DNA of 11,103 nt from Clostridia bacterium (GCA_017408205.1 JAFQVC010000183.1:1-11103); one strand, 5' to 3'; shown: positions 1 through 6,957, counted from the first letter of the stretch. Notes: generated by a model not told the origin, from the letters alone. Made by a program: numbers and translations.

Positions 1-365
1 GACTCTTCCTCCGTTTCTTGAGCACTGATTGAAATTGTGCCGTTTAGTGTTGCACCGTCTTCAACTGCAATGTTTTTAGCATTACACTGACCTAATATAC
101 AAGCAGTACTTTTTATTGTAAGTGTTGCTTTTGAATTTACGTTTCCGTTAACTGTTCCTGCAACTATTATATTTTTGCAATCTACGTTTCCCGTCACTAC
201 TGCTTTTTTATCAATGATAACATCACCGTCAACCAAAACGTCGCCGTCAACGGTGCCGTCTAATTTAAAATTGCCTTTTCCTGATATTGTACCGTTAAAT
301 ATTGCTTTTGCACCTATTAATGTATCTATTTTAACTGTATCAGGTTTGAATTTTTTGAAATTCAT
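1..365 (-). CDS. Bactofilin (polymer-forming cytoskeletal protein), 3' end cut off by the window
   Basis: 121 complete codons are visible and run off the left edge with no stop, so the gene is 3'-partial. The start is ATG at 365-363, preceded by a GAGGTGG ribosome binding site at 5-6 nt. After a short charged N-terminus (MNFKKFKPDT), residues about 13-115 repeat a short pattern of G-x-[IV]-x-G-[DN]-[IV] type (NGTISGKGNFKLDGTVDG, DGDVIID, TGNV, NGNV, NGTIS). This is typical of the right-handed beta-helix of the bactofilin/DUF583 family, also called polymer-forming cytoskeletal protein. The visible part ends in an acidic stretch (QETEEE), probably the start of the C-terminal tail. Bactofilins polymerise without nucleotide and scaffold cell-shape or envelope enzymes at the membrane. 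There is no signal peptide or membrane segment, as expected for this cytosolic family. It is divergent from the unknown membrane protein gene at 466. Family assignment is firm; the cellular role here is unknown. Confidence 0.9.
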   Translation of the reverse strand, partial: MNFKKFKPDTVKIDTLIGAKAIFNGTISGKGNFKLDGTVDGDVLVDGDVIIDKKAVVTGNVDCKNIIVAGTVNGNVNSKATLTIKSTACILGQCNAKNIAVEDGATLNGTISISAQETEEE

Positions 366-382
366 AATACCACCTCTATTTT

Positions 383-411
383 ATTTTATATCATATTTTA
401 GAATTTAGCAA
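383..411 (-). promoter_or_regulatory. Candidate sigma-A promoter for the bactofilin gene
   Basis: On the minus strand a TTGCTA -35 (406-411) is followed after 17 bp by a TAAAAT -10 (383-388). The match is moderate and the region is very AT-rich, so chance matches are likely. It points at the bactofilin ATG (365), implying a very short leader with a GAGGTGG ribosome binding site. Confidence 0.4.
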
Positions 412-417
412 GTATTA

Positions 418-446
418 TTGATAAATTTTTACTATTATGCTATACT
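418..446 (+). promoter_or_regulatory. Sigma-A promoter for the unknown membrane protein gene, with extended -10
   Basis: TTGATA (418-423) is followed after 17 bp by TATACT (441-446), with TGC directly before the -10 (extended -10 TGn). The predicted transcription start is about 453, on the edge of the GAGGTG ribosome binding site (454-459). The leader before the ATG at 466 would therefore be only about 13 nt. A longer reading frame beginning with the TTG at 418 would start inside the -35 box and is rejected. Confidence 0.7.
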
Positions 447-465
447 ATTTACAGAGGTGAAAATA

Positions 466-2091
466 ATGTCCAATTTTATTAGAAAATTAATTTACTTAAT
501 AATTACCGCAGTTGTGGGATTTGTGTATTTTTACGTTACTCTTCCTGCAATCAACCTGCATTCAAAAGATTTCTATTCTTTTGCAATTTTTCTTTGTATA
601 GTTTACCTTGCTTTAACTCTTGTGGGAAAATTCTTTAAAACCAAAATTGAAGTCAAGCATACATTAAAAGAAAATATAATCATGCTTTGGAAAAACTGCA
701 GAATACCAACATTACTTATTGCAATTTTACTTGTTATTTCTGTTGTTGGCGGAATATCATCCGCCGAGTTCTTAAGAGCAAAATCATACAGTAAACTTAT
801 CACAGTAACTACTGGTGATTTTACAACAGACGTAAAAGAAATTTCTTTTGATAAAATACCGTATCTTGACAAAGATTCTGCAGAGCGTTTAGGCGACAGA
901 AAAATCGGTGAACTTGCAGATATGGTAAGCCAGTTCGAAGTATCAGACGACTATGCTCAAATTAACTATAAAGATAAGCCGGTACGAGTTACTCCTCTTG
1001 AATACGGTGACATTATTAAATGGTTTAACAACAGAAAAAATGGTATTCCTGCCTATATTGTAATTGATATGGCAACACAAGCCGTTGATTTTGTGCGCCT
1101 TAGTGAGCCAATCAAATATTCAGAATCAGAACTGTTTGGCAGAAACATATTAAGACATATAAGATTTAATTATCCTACTTTTATGTTTGCAGAGCCCGTA
1201 TTCGAACTTGACGAAGAGGGTGTTCCATACTGGGTGTGCCCGAAAATAGAAATGAAAGTAGGTCTTTTCGGCGGTGCAGACATTAACGGTGCGGTTTTAG
1301 TTAACGCAATTACAGGGGAAAGCACCTATGAAAAGGAAGTTCCCACCTGGGTTGACAGAGTATATTCAGCCGACCTTATTATCAGCCAGTATGACTATTA
1401 CGGAACATATAAAAACGGCTTTTTAAATTCAATATTCGGACAGAAAGACGTAACAGTAACGACTGACGGTTATAACTATATCGCCTTAAACGATGACGTT
1501 TATATGTACACAGGAATTACTTCTGTAGGGGGAGACCAGTCAAACATCGGTTTTATTCTGTCAAACCAGAGAACAAAAGAAACAAAATTTTACCCCTGCG
1601 CAGGTGCGGCAGAACGTTCTGCACAATCCTCTGCTCAAGGTGTTGTTCAGCACTTAGGCTACAAAGCAACCTTCCCGCTTTTACTAAATATTTCTGACCA
1701 GCCAACATATTTCATGGCATTAAAAGACAAAGCAGAACTTGTTAAAATGTACGCTCTGGTTAATGTTGAACAGTACCAGATAGTTGCAACAGGCACAACA
1801 GTTGCAGCCTGTGAAAAAGAATATATACGGCTTATGACGGAAAATAATATTACCGTACCCCAAAAGCCAGTAGAAACAAATTTAAAAGGCACAATAACTG
1901 ATATTAGAACTGCGGTAATTGACGGGAATTCAACCTACTATATAAAACTTGAAAACTCTGAAAATTATTATTATATTACCGCTTCAGATGATGTAGATGT
2001 TGTAACGCTAAATATTGGCGATTTTGTGTCGGTTGACTATGATGAAACTTCAAAAGAAAAGATTATAAAAGCATATAACGTTTCTAAGTAA
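466..2091 (+). CDS. Membrane-anchored protein of unknown function, 541 aa
   Basis: The start is ATG at 466 with a GAGGTG ribosome binding site 6 nt upstream. A longer frame opening at TTG 418 begins inside the predicted -35 box and is not used. The N-terminus has three likely membrane segments: residues about 8-28, 36-54 and 80-98, the last ending VVGGISSAEF. Residues about 105-541 form a large domain without further strong hydrophobic segments. By the positive-inside rule this domain would lie outside the membrane, since the 55-79 loop between segments 2 and 3 carries many Lys/Arg; this is an inference. The last 75 residues (about 466-541) are beta-rich, with alternating GTITDI and NIGDFVSVDY stretches that suggest a small OB-like barrel, unconfirmed. 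No catalytic motif was recognised. It has its own promoter, is divergent from a bactofilin gene and converges on mutS2. I do not recognise the family; it resembles long conserved hypothetical proteins of Clostridia. The reading frame is intact and codon use resembles the neighbours. Confidence 0.85.
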   Translation: MSNFIRKLIYLIITAVVGFVYFYVTLPAINLHSKDFYSFAIFLCIVYLALTLVGKFFKTKIEVKHTLKENIIMLWKNCRIPTLLIAILLVISVVGGISSAEFLRAKSYSKLITVTTGDFTTDVKEISFDKIPYLDKDSAERLGDRKIGELADMVSQFEVSDDYAQINYKDKPVRVTPLEYGDIIKWFNNRKNGIPAYIVIDMATQAVDFVRLSEPIKYSESELFGRNILRHIRFNYPTFMFAEPVFELDEEGVPYWVCPKIEMKVGLFGGADINGAVLVNAITGESTYEKEVPTWVDRVYSADLIISQYDYYGTYKNGFLNSIFGQKDVTVTTDGYNYIALNDDVYMYTGITSVGGDQSNIGFILSNQRTKETKFYPCAGAAERSAQSSAQGVVQHLGYKATFPLLLNISDQPTYFMALKDKAELVKMYALVNVEQYQIVATGTTVAACEKEYIRLMTENNITVPQKPVETNLKGTITDIRTAVIDGNSTYYIKLENSENYYYITASDDVDVVTLNIGDFVSVDYDETSKEKIIKAYNVSK

Positions 2092-2093
2092 AA

Positions 2094-2126
2094 AAACTGT
2101 GGCGGTTTAGGTCGAGGTTGATAAGG
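2094..2126 (+). repeat. Left terminal inverted repeat
   Basis: It begins AAACTGTGGCGG and ends GTCGAGGTTGATAAGG. Against the reverse complement of 2368-2400 it matches 30 of 33 positions, differing only at 2106, 2108 and 2122. It starts 3 nt after the stop codon of the upstream gene. Confidence 0.85.
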
Positions 2127-2169
2127 CAGTATTGTCCTAAAAATCGTCTTTTTGCGAATTTCTGCGTTA

Positions 2170-2206
2170 AATAGAGCCCATATCCGACAGGATTATGGGC
2201 TCTATT
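2170..2206. other. Strong hairpin inside the inverted-repeat element
   Basis: AATAGAGCCCATA (2170-2182) and TATGGGCTCTATT (2194-2206) form a perfect 13-bp stem around an 11-nt loop. The loop itself can pair further (TCC with GGA, one base bulged). There is no T-tract after it, so it is not a classic terminator. Confidence 0.8.
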
Positions 2207-2288
2207 CGCCTTGAACTTCATCAAAAAATTTTGATTTTAGGATGCTTTGCAGTTTTGAATATCTGGTTTTTTGAATTAGGCAAGTAAC

Positions 2289-2326
2289 AAAAATCCCGTA
2301 ATACTGTCGTATTTTGGGATTTTTTT
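2289..2326. terminator. Bidirectional Rho-independent terminator
   Basis: AAAAATCCC (2289-2297) pairs with GGGATTTTT (2316-2324). The stem continues inward through AATAC/GTATT around a TGTC loop after two weak pairs. On the plus strand it is followed by a run of seven T (2320-2326), and on the minus strand by TTTTTG. It can therefore end both the convergent unknown gene (stop 2091) and mutS2 (stop 2399). It lies inside the inverted-repeat element, so that element apparently supplies termination for both genes. Confidence 0.75.
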
Positions 2327-2367
2327 ACGAAGCATAAACAGAAAATCAGGCTTCAAAACCATTACTT

Positions 2368-2400
2368 CCTTGTCAACCTCGACCTTATCCGCCACAGTTT
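2368..2400 (-). repeat. Right terminal inverted repeat
   Basis: Read on the minus strand it begins AAACTGTGGCGG and ends GTCGAGGTTGACAAGG, pairing with 2094-2126. Its outermost two bases are also the last two bases of the mutS2 stop codon (TAA, 2401-2399), so the element abuts the end of mutS2 exactly. Confidence 0.85.
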
Positions 2401-4747
2401 ATTTTTTTATTTCAACTACAGTAACACCTGTCTCGCCCTCACCAAAAGTACCTAATCGGTAAGATTTTACAACAGGACTTTTCCTTAGTAAATCGTGTAT
2501 TCCCTGACGAAGAACGCCTGTTCCTTTACCGTGAATAATTGTTACCTGATTTAACTTGGCAAAGTACGCCTCGTCTAAAAATTTATCAGTAACAAAAAGA
2601 GCGTCCTCCAAAGTATAACCTCTTAAATCTATTTCATTTTTTACTGCATCGGACTTTAATTTTGAGCCGCTTTGCTTAGTAACTGATTTTTTAGGTGCGT
2701 CTTTAACCAGACGCAAATTGCTAATATTTGTCTGTACTTTCATTATTCCTGCCTGAACTGTAACTGTGCCGTCTGCCTTTGGCAATGCAATAACTGTACC
2801 TTTTTGACCGATGTCAAGCATTTCAACAGTGTTACCTATAATTAAGTTCTTAGGAACTTCTGTATTTTCAAGTTGTTTTTTAAGATTGCTTTTTTCGTTT
2901 TCCTTAATCTTCTTGTTAATCTGCTCCATCGCATCATTTAATGCTTTGTTGGTTTCCTGAATAGATTTTTGCTTTTTAGCCTCTCTTATGGATTTAACAA
3001 GAACTTCCGCATCTCTTTTAGCATCTTCAAGAATTTTCTTTGCTTCTTTTTTAGCATTTTCAGTTAAGTTACGTCTTGTATCTGCGAGACGTGTTTTTTC
3101 TTTTTCTGTTTCTTTTCTTAACTGCTCAGCCTCGTTTTTATAACGTATTGCCTCGTTATGTTCCTTTTCCGCAAGAGTTCTGCTTTCTTCAAGTTTTGAT
3201 ATTACGTCTTCAAACCTGATACTGTCATCAGTTAACTGTTTTTTAGCATTTTCAACTAAAAATTCAGGCAGACCAAGCCGTTTTGAAATAGCAAAAGCAT
3301 TACTTTTTCCCGGTACACCTATTAATAATTTGTAAGTCGGCCTTAATGAATCAACATCAAATTCACAACTTGCATTTTCAACACCGGGAGTTGATAAAGC
3401 ATACATTTTTATTTCGCTGTAATGAGTTGTGGCAACAGTAAGCATACCTAAATCTTTAGTATATTTTAAAATTGAAACCGCAAGAGCCGCACCCTCTGTA
3501 GGGTCTGTCCCTGCACCCAATTCATCAAACAAAACAAGAGAATTGTCTGTTGCAGAATTAAGTATTTCAACTATATTTGTCATGTGGGAAGAAAATGTAC
3601 TTAAACTTTGTTCAATACTTTGCTCGTCACCAATGTCGGCATAAATGTTTTCAAATACAGGTAATTCTGTACCGTCGGAGGCAGGAACACCAAGCCCTGC
3701 TGCAGCCATAAGGCAGAATAGTCCTATAGTTTTTAAAGTTACCGTTTTGCCCCCTGTGTTAGGTCCTGTAATTACTAAAGTTTTAAAGTCTTTTCCAAGG
3801 TACACAGAAACAGGAACAACTGTTTTTGCATCAATAAGCGGGTGTCTGCCTTTAACAATGTTTATATACTTATCTCTGTTAATTATCGGCACAATAGCGT
3901 TCATTTTAAGTGCAAGACGGCCTTTCGCAAAAGCAAGGTCAATCTCGGTAATATTATGCTGATTTACAAACAGATTGTGTATAAGTGGCTCTACCATAAG
4001 GGTAAGTTCACCTAAAATTCTGTCGATTTCACGGGCTTCCGCAACTGCCAGTTCTTTTAGTTTGTTATTTTCATTAACTACTGCGTTTGGCTCAACAAAA
4101 ATAGTGGAGCCGGTTGCGGACATATCGTGAACAATACCGGGCACATCAGACCTGTGCTCCGATTTAACAGGAACAACATAGCGTCCGTCACGGATTGTAA
4201 CGATGTTTTCCTGAAGATATTTCTGATATTTCGTACTGTGAATAATGGAGTTTAAATGCTCACGGATTTTCGCGTGAGTTTCATTGATTTTTCGCCTTAT
4301 TCCTCCAAGTTCCGTTGATGCACTGTCGGCAATTCTGTCTTCACTTTCAATAGCGTTAAAAATTGCAGTACGCACATTTTTATCACATAACACCTTTTCA
4401 TAGTAACATGAAAATACACATTCCTCGTCAAAGTACGAAACTACATTTTCTGCAATTTTAAGGGCAGTACCAACAGATAATAATTCAGATATACTTAACA
4501 TTCCGCCTTTTTCTATTCTTTTTAAGGACATAGAAATATCCTTAAATCCTGAAACAGACGGTGAGCCCTTTTTATTAATATAATAAATTGCACATTTAAG
4601 CATATCTGTTGCTACAACCGCCTCGTTGTAATCTTCAGAAGGAACAAGGTTCAAGGCAAGATTTTTGCTCATATCAAAAGATGCTTCATTTTGAAGCATC
4701 TCCGTAATTTTATTAAATTCCAATGAAATCAGAGATTTTTTGTTCAA
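2399..4747 (-). CDS. mutS2: MutS2 family ATPase with C-terminal Smr domain, 782 aa
   Basis: Full-length MutS2. The N-terminal core and clamp region occupy residues about 1-300. The ATPase has Walker A GPNTGGKT (328-335), the S-loop region STFSSHMTNI (383-392), Walker B with LVLFDELGAGTDP (404-416) and a TTHYSEIK switch (440-447). A long charged coiled coil runs over about 505-630, then a linker barrel (635-682), then a Smr domain (about 705-782) with DLRG (707-710) and HGKGTG (739-744). MutS2 lacks the MutS mismatch-binding domain. Known roles are suppression of homologous recombination and, in Bacillus subtilis, rescue of collided ribosomes. The start is TTG at 4747-4745, overlapping the TGA of the folT-like gene by 4 nt (TTGA) with a GAGGGG ribosome binding site about 5 nt upstream, so translation is probably coupled. 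The N-terminus aligns with the usual family start, and the next Met (residue 17) is too late. It is last in the tyrS operon and ends at the inverted-repeat element. Confidence 0.96.
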   Translation of the reverse strand: MNKKSLISLEFNKITEMLQNEASFDMSKNLALNLVPSEDYNEAVVATDMLKCAIYYINKKGSPSVSGFKDISMSLKRIEKGGMLSISELLSVGTALKIAENVVSYFDEECVFSCYYEKVLCDKNVRTAIFNAIESEDRIADSASTELGGIRRKINETHAKIREHLNSIIHSTKYQKYLQENIVTIRDGRYVVPVKSEHRSDVPGIVHDMSATGSTIFVEPNAVVNENNKLKELAVAEAREIDRILGELTLMVEPLIHNLFVNQHNITEIDLAFAKGRLALKMNAIVPIINRDKYINIVKGRHPLIDAKTVVPVSVYLGKDFKTLVITGPNTGGKTVTLKTIGLFCLMAAAGLGVPASDGTELPVFENIYADIGDEQSIEQSLSTFSSHMTNIVEILNSATDNSLVLFDELGAGTDPTEGAALAVSILKYTKDLGMLTVATTHYSEIKMYALSTPGVENASCEFDVDSLRPTYKLLIGVPGKSNAFAISKRLGLPEFLVENAKKQLTDDSIRFEDVISKLEESRTLAEKEHNEAIRYKNEAEQLRKETEKEKTRLADTRRNLTENAKKEAKKILEDAKRDAEVLVKSIREAKKQKSIQETNKALNDAMEQINKKIKENEKSNLKKQLENTEVPKNLIIGNTVEMLDIGQKGTVIALPKADGTVTVQAGIMKVQTNISNLRLVKDAPKKSVTKQSGSKLKSDAVKNEIDLRGYTLEDALFVTDKFLDEAYFAKLNQVTIIHGKGTGVLRQGIHDLLRKSPVVKSYRLGTFGEGETGVTVVEIKK

Positions 4748-5292
4748 ACTAAACCCCTCTTGTTACTGTATTTAATAACTATTTTTGCAATTACAACCAT
4801 AACAAATACCTCAATTGGTATGAATATAATTGTTTTAAATAATCTGCCGTATAACAAAACAGAATAGGAATCCCCATACATAAGTGACAGCCAAAGGGGA
4901 GTTAATAACAGTTCCACCAACAAAACCTGAACAATCTTAGCAAAAACCATTCTTAAAGGCGTAAACTTTCTGTATAAGAAAAGTCCGTAAATAAAGCCGT
5001 TTAAAAAAGCGTTGATGGTAAAACCAATATTGTATGCACCGTGCCCTGCCTGGCTTGTTAAATACCCCAGCACATCACCTAAAACCCCTGTTATTGCACC
5101 AACAACAGGACCAAAGAGAGTACTTGCAATTACTATAGGTATGTAAGTAAAGGACACTCTTAAAGTGTTTAAAATATAAAAAGTCGAAAAACTAAGTACA
5201 ACAACCAGTGCAACAAGCATAGAAACTAAAACTAAAGTTTTAATATTCTTAAGTTCCTTTGCTGACCGGGATATACTGTCAAAAACGTTCAT
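4744..5292 (-). CDS. ECF transporter S-component, folate (FolT)-like, 182 aa
   Basis: A small hydrophobic protein with about six membrane helices (residues about 19-39, 47-60, 63-79, 88-107, 113-137, 151-174). It has the typical S-component pattern LRVSFTYIPIVIASTLFGP (44-62) followed by GAITGVLGDVLGYL (65-78). S-components bind a vitamin and dock on a shared EcfA/EcfA'/EcfT energising module encoded elsewhere; no such module is in this window. The pattern is closest to the FolT-like group (folate), but S-component substrates cannot be fixed from this sequence alone. The start is ATG at 5292, 2 nt after the tyrS stop, with a GGTGAA ribosome binding site inside the tyrS end. The stop overlaps the mutS2 start by 4 nt. 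The gene is clearly part of the tyrS operon. Confidence 0.85.
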   Translation of the reverse strand: MNVFDSISRSAKELKNIKTLVLVSMLVALVVVLSFSTFYILNTLRVSFTYIPIVIASTLFGPVVGAITGVLGDVLGYLTSQAGHGAYNIGFTINAFLNGFIYGLFLYRKFTPLRMVFAKIVQVLLVELLLTPLWLSLMYGDSYSVLLYGRLFKTIIFIPIEVFVMVVIAKIVIKYSNKRGLV

Positions 5293-5294
5293 TA

Positions 5295-6521
5295 TTATTC
5301 ACCGATTACAATTTTATGGAATACTTTCTTGCCCTTTTTAATAATGATTTGACCATCAATAAAGTCGGATAATTTTACAACGTGATTAACGTCAGTAATT
5401 TTGTTTCCGTCAACAGAAACACCGCCCTGTTCAACAAGACGTCTTCCCTCACCTTTTGAAGGTATAATTTTAGCAGAAAGCATAATATCCATTAATGCCA
5501 TACCATCACCGAAATCTGCTTTTGCAATTTCAGTTTTAGGCATTGTGGAATCGTCTCCGCCACCGCCAAACAATGCCTTAGCGGCATTTTGTGCTTCTAC
5601 TGCATTTTGCTCACCATGAATCATTTTTGTAAGTTCAAAAGCAAGAATTTCTTTTACTTTGTTGATTTCGCTGCCCTCTGCTTTTTCATATTCGGAAATA
5701 GTTTCAAGAGGAATAAATGTAAGCATTTTCATACATCTTATAACGTCAGCATCGTCAACATTTCTCCAGTACTGATAAAATTCAAAAGGAGTGGTTTTGT
5801 TGGGGTCTAACCACACAGCACCTTTTTGAGTTTTACCCATTTTAACACCTGCACTGGTTGTAAGCAGTGTAAATGTAAGACCGTAAACTTCGTCACCTGT
5901 TGTTCTTCTTACAAGATCGATACCGCCTAAGATGTTTGACCACTGGTCGTCACCGCCAAGTTCAAGTACGCAGTTATACTTTTTGTGAAGCATTAAAAAG
6001 TCGTAACTTTGCATAAGCATATAGTTAAACTCAATAAATGAAAGACCTTTTTCAAGTCTTGATTTAAAACATTCTGCAGTTAACATTCTGTTTACAGAGA
6101 AATGAACACCAACGTCACGCAAAAACTCAATGTAGTTAAGTCCCATTAACCAGTCGCCGTTGTTAACCATTAATGCTTTATCATCGGAAAAATCTATAAA
6201 TCTTTCAAACTGTTCTTTAAAACAACTAACATTGTGTGCAATTGTTTCAACAGTCATCATACTTCTCATATCTGTTCTGCCTGAGGGGTCCCCTACCATA
6301 GCAGTACCGCCACCGAAAATGGCAATAGGTTTATGCCCTGCTTTTTGCATGTGAGACATAACAACCATCTGTAAGAAATGACCAACGTGCAAACTGTCTG
6401 CAGTAGGGTCAAAACCGATATAGAATGTAACCTTATCATTATTAAGCATATCTCTTACTTTCTCGGTGTTTGTGCACTGAGCAATAAGACCTCTTTGCTC
6501 TAATTCTTCATATAAACCCAT
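5295..6521 (-). CDS. tyrS: Tyrosyl-tRNA synthetase, 408 aa
   Basis: A class I aminoacyl-tRNA synthetase that attaches tyrosine to tRNA-Tyr using ATP. The HIGH-like motif is LHVGH (44-48) in the [12 protein letters not shown] context, and the KMSKS-like motif is KMGKT (227-231). The tyrosine-pocket signature GGDDQWSNI (189-197) is present. A C-terminal S4-type RNA-binding domain covers about 343-405, and overall length fits the bacterial TyrS family. The chosen start is ATG at 6521 with GGAGG (6529-6533) 7 nt upstream. A longer frame from 6581 would begin inside the -35 box and is rejected. It heads a tyrS / S-component / mutS2 unit with its own promoter. Many Firmicute tyrS genes have a T-box leader, but the predicted leader here is only about 25 nt, so none is present. 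Confidence 0.97.
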   Translation of the reverse strand: MGLYEELEQRGLIAQCTNTEKVRDMLNNDKVTFYIGFDPTADSLHVGHFLQMVVMSHMQKAGHKPIAIFGGGTAMVGDPSGRTDMRSMMTVETIAHNVSCFKEQFERFIDFSDDKALMVNNGDWLMGLNYIEFLRDVGVHFSVNRMLTAECFKSRLEKGLSFIEFNYMLMQSYDFLMLHKKYNCVLELGGDDQWSNILGGIDLVRRTTGDEVYGLTFTLLTTSAGVKMGKTQKGAVWLDPNKTTPFEFYQYWRNVDDADVIRCMKMLTFIPLETISEYEKAEGSEINKVKEILAFELTKMIHGEQNAVEAQNAAKALFGGGGDDSTMPKTEIAKADFGDGMALMDIMLSAKIIPSKGEGRRLVEQGGVSVDGNKITDVNHVVKLSDFIDGQIIIKKGKKVFHKIVIGE

Positions 6522-6552
6522 TTTAAAACCTCCATTAAAAATATACGAATAT

Positions 6553-6581
6553 ATATTATACAAAAACGCCCGTTTTGTCAA
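6553..6581 (-). promoter_or_regulatory. Sigma-A promoter of the tyrS operon
   Basis: On the minus strand TTGACA (6576-6581) is followed after exactly 17 bp by TAATAT (6553-6558). The -35 is a perfect consensus and the -10 has one deviation (consensus TATAAT is shared at all but two positions if read strictly). The predicted start is about 6546, giving a leader of about 25 nt that contains the GGAGG ribosome binding site. The hexamers and spacing are identical to those of the lysA promoter. Confidence 0.85.
6560..6578. other. Small inverted repeat inside the tyrS promoter spacer
   Basis: On the minus strand ACAAAACG and CGTTTTTGT pair around a 2-base GG centre with one bulged T, between the -35 and -10 of tyrS. 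It is 14 nt downstream of the ytfJ stop and has a T-tract in its right arm, so it could act as a weak terminator for the lysA operon or as an operator. Its loop is too tight to be a strong terminator. Confidence 0.35.
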
Positions 6582-6594
6582 CTTTTAAAGGACA

Positions 6595-6948
6595 TTATTT
6601 TTTGAATATTTCTGTAATACTGTCAATAATATCAGGGGCAGACTCAATTAATCTTTCAACAGGATTCATACTGTCAATATTAATCATTTTTGTTTCGCCC
6701 TTTGATATAATCAAGAAACCGATAGGGGTTACGGTAACACCGCCGCCGCTTCCTCCGCCTATATCATTTTCGTTAATGTTGGCACCGCCCATACCATATC
6801 CGAAAGATACTCTTGAATATGGAATAATAGTTGTTCCGTCAGGAGTGGTTATAGGGTCACCCACAACTGTACTTACGTCAATCATTTTCTTTAAACCGTC
6901 CATAGACGCAGTAAATAAATCCTGTAAATGTTTTTCAGCCACTTTCAA
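6595..6948 (-). CDS. ytfJ: YtfJ/GerW family sporulation protein, 117 aa
   Basis: The protein matches the GerW/YtfJ family. Its N-terminal helix (about 5-22, HLQDLFTASMDGLKKM) is followed by DVSTVVGDPI and TPDGTTIIPYSRVSFGYG (35-52). Next come a glycine-rich loop (GGGSGGG, 64-70) and VTVTPIGFLII (71-81), then a C-terminal helix. YtfJ is made during sporulation in Bacillus and is linked to spore germination; its molecular function is not established. The predicted start is TTG at 6948-6946, with AAGGCGGTG just upstream that overlaps the stop of the DUF2953 gene (9-nt gap). A GTG two codons later is an alternative. It is the last gene of the lysA-scpAB unit. The DUF2953-ytfJ pairing is a familiar Firmicute arrangement and supports a spore former. 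Confidence 0.93.
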   Translation of the reverse strand: MKVAEKHLQDLFTASMDGLKKMIDVSTVVGDPITTPDGTTIIPYSRVSFGYGMGGANINENDIGGGSGGGVTVTPIGFLIISKGETKMINIDSMNPVERLIESAPDIIDSITEIFKK

Positions 6949-6957
6949 TGCACCGCC

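Larger units (their letters stand above)
2094..2400. mobile_element. MITE-like non-coding element with 33-bp terminal inverted repeats
   Basis: This element fills the space between two convergent stop codons (TAA at 2089-2091 and TAA at 2401-2399). Its ends are imperfect inverted repeats of 33 bp, with 30 matching positions. Inside are a 13-bp perfect-stem hairpin (2170-2206) and a bidirectional terminator hairpin (2289-2326). Shorter complementary pairs also occur: 2135-2145 with 2233-2242 (one bulged base), and cagtatt 2127-2133 with aatactg 2300-2306. No credible reading frame is present and there is no transposase. Size, terminal repeats, lack of coding and intergenic position fit a miniature inverted-repeat transposable element or a similar dispersed palindromic repeat. 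No clear target-site duplication is visible because both flanks are A/T runs. A structured RNA or a compound terminator would be the alternative reading. Confidence 0.6.

Noticed and set aside
175..408. Plus-strand reading frame opposite the bactofilin gene
   Set aside because: It runs antisense to the clear bactofilin beta-helix repeats, has no ribosome binding site, and its Ser/Thr/Pro-rich translation is a shadow of the opposite strand.
2094..2400. Complete insertion sequence
   Set aside because: Terminal repeats are present but there is no transposase frame in 307 bp, so at most it is a non-autonomous derivative.
3429..3962. Two adjoining plus-strand reading frames opposite mutS2
   Set aside because: They are antisense to the conserved Walker motifs of mutS2, with no ribosome binding sites or recognisable domains.
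6522..6594. T-box leader upstream of tyrS
   Set aside because: Only 73 nt separate tyrS from ytfJ and the promoter occupies the middle; no specifier loop or TGG-type T-box sequence can fit.
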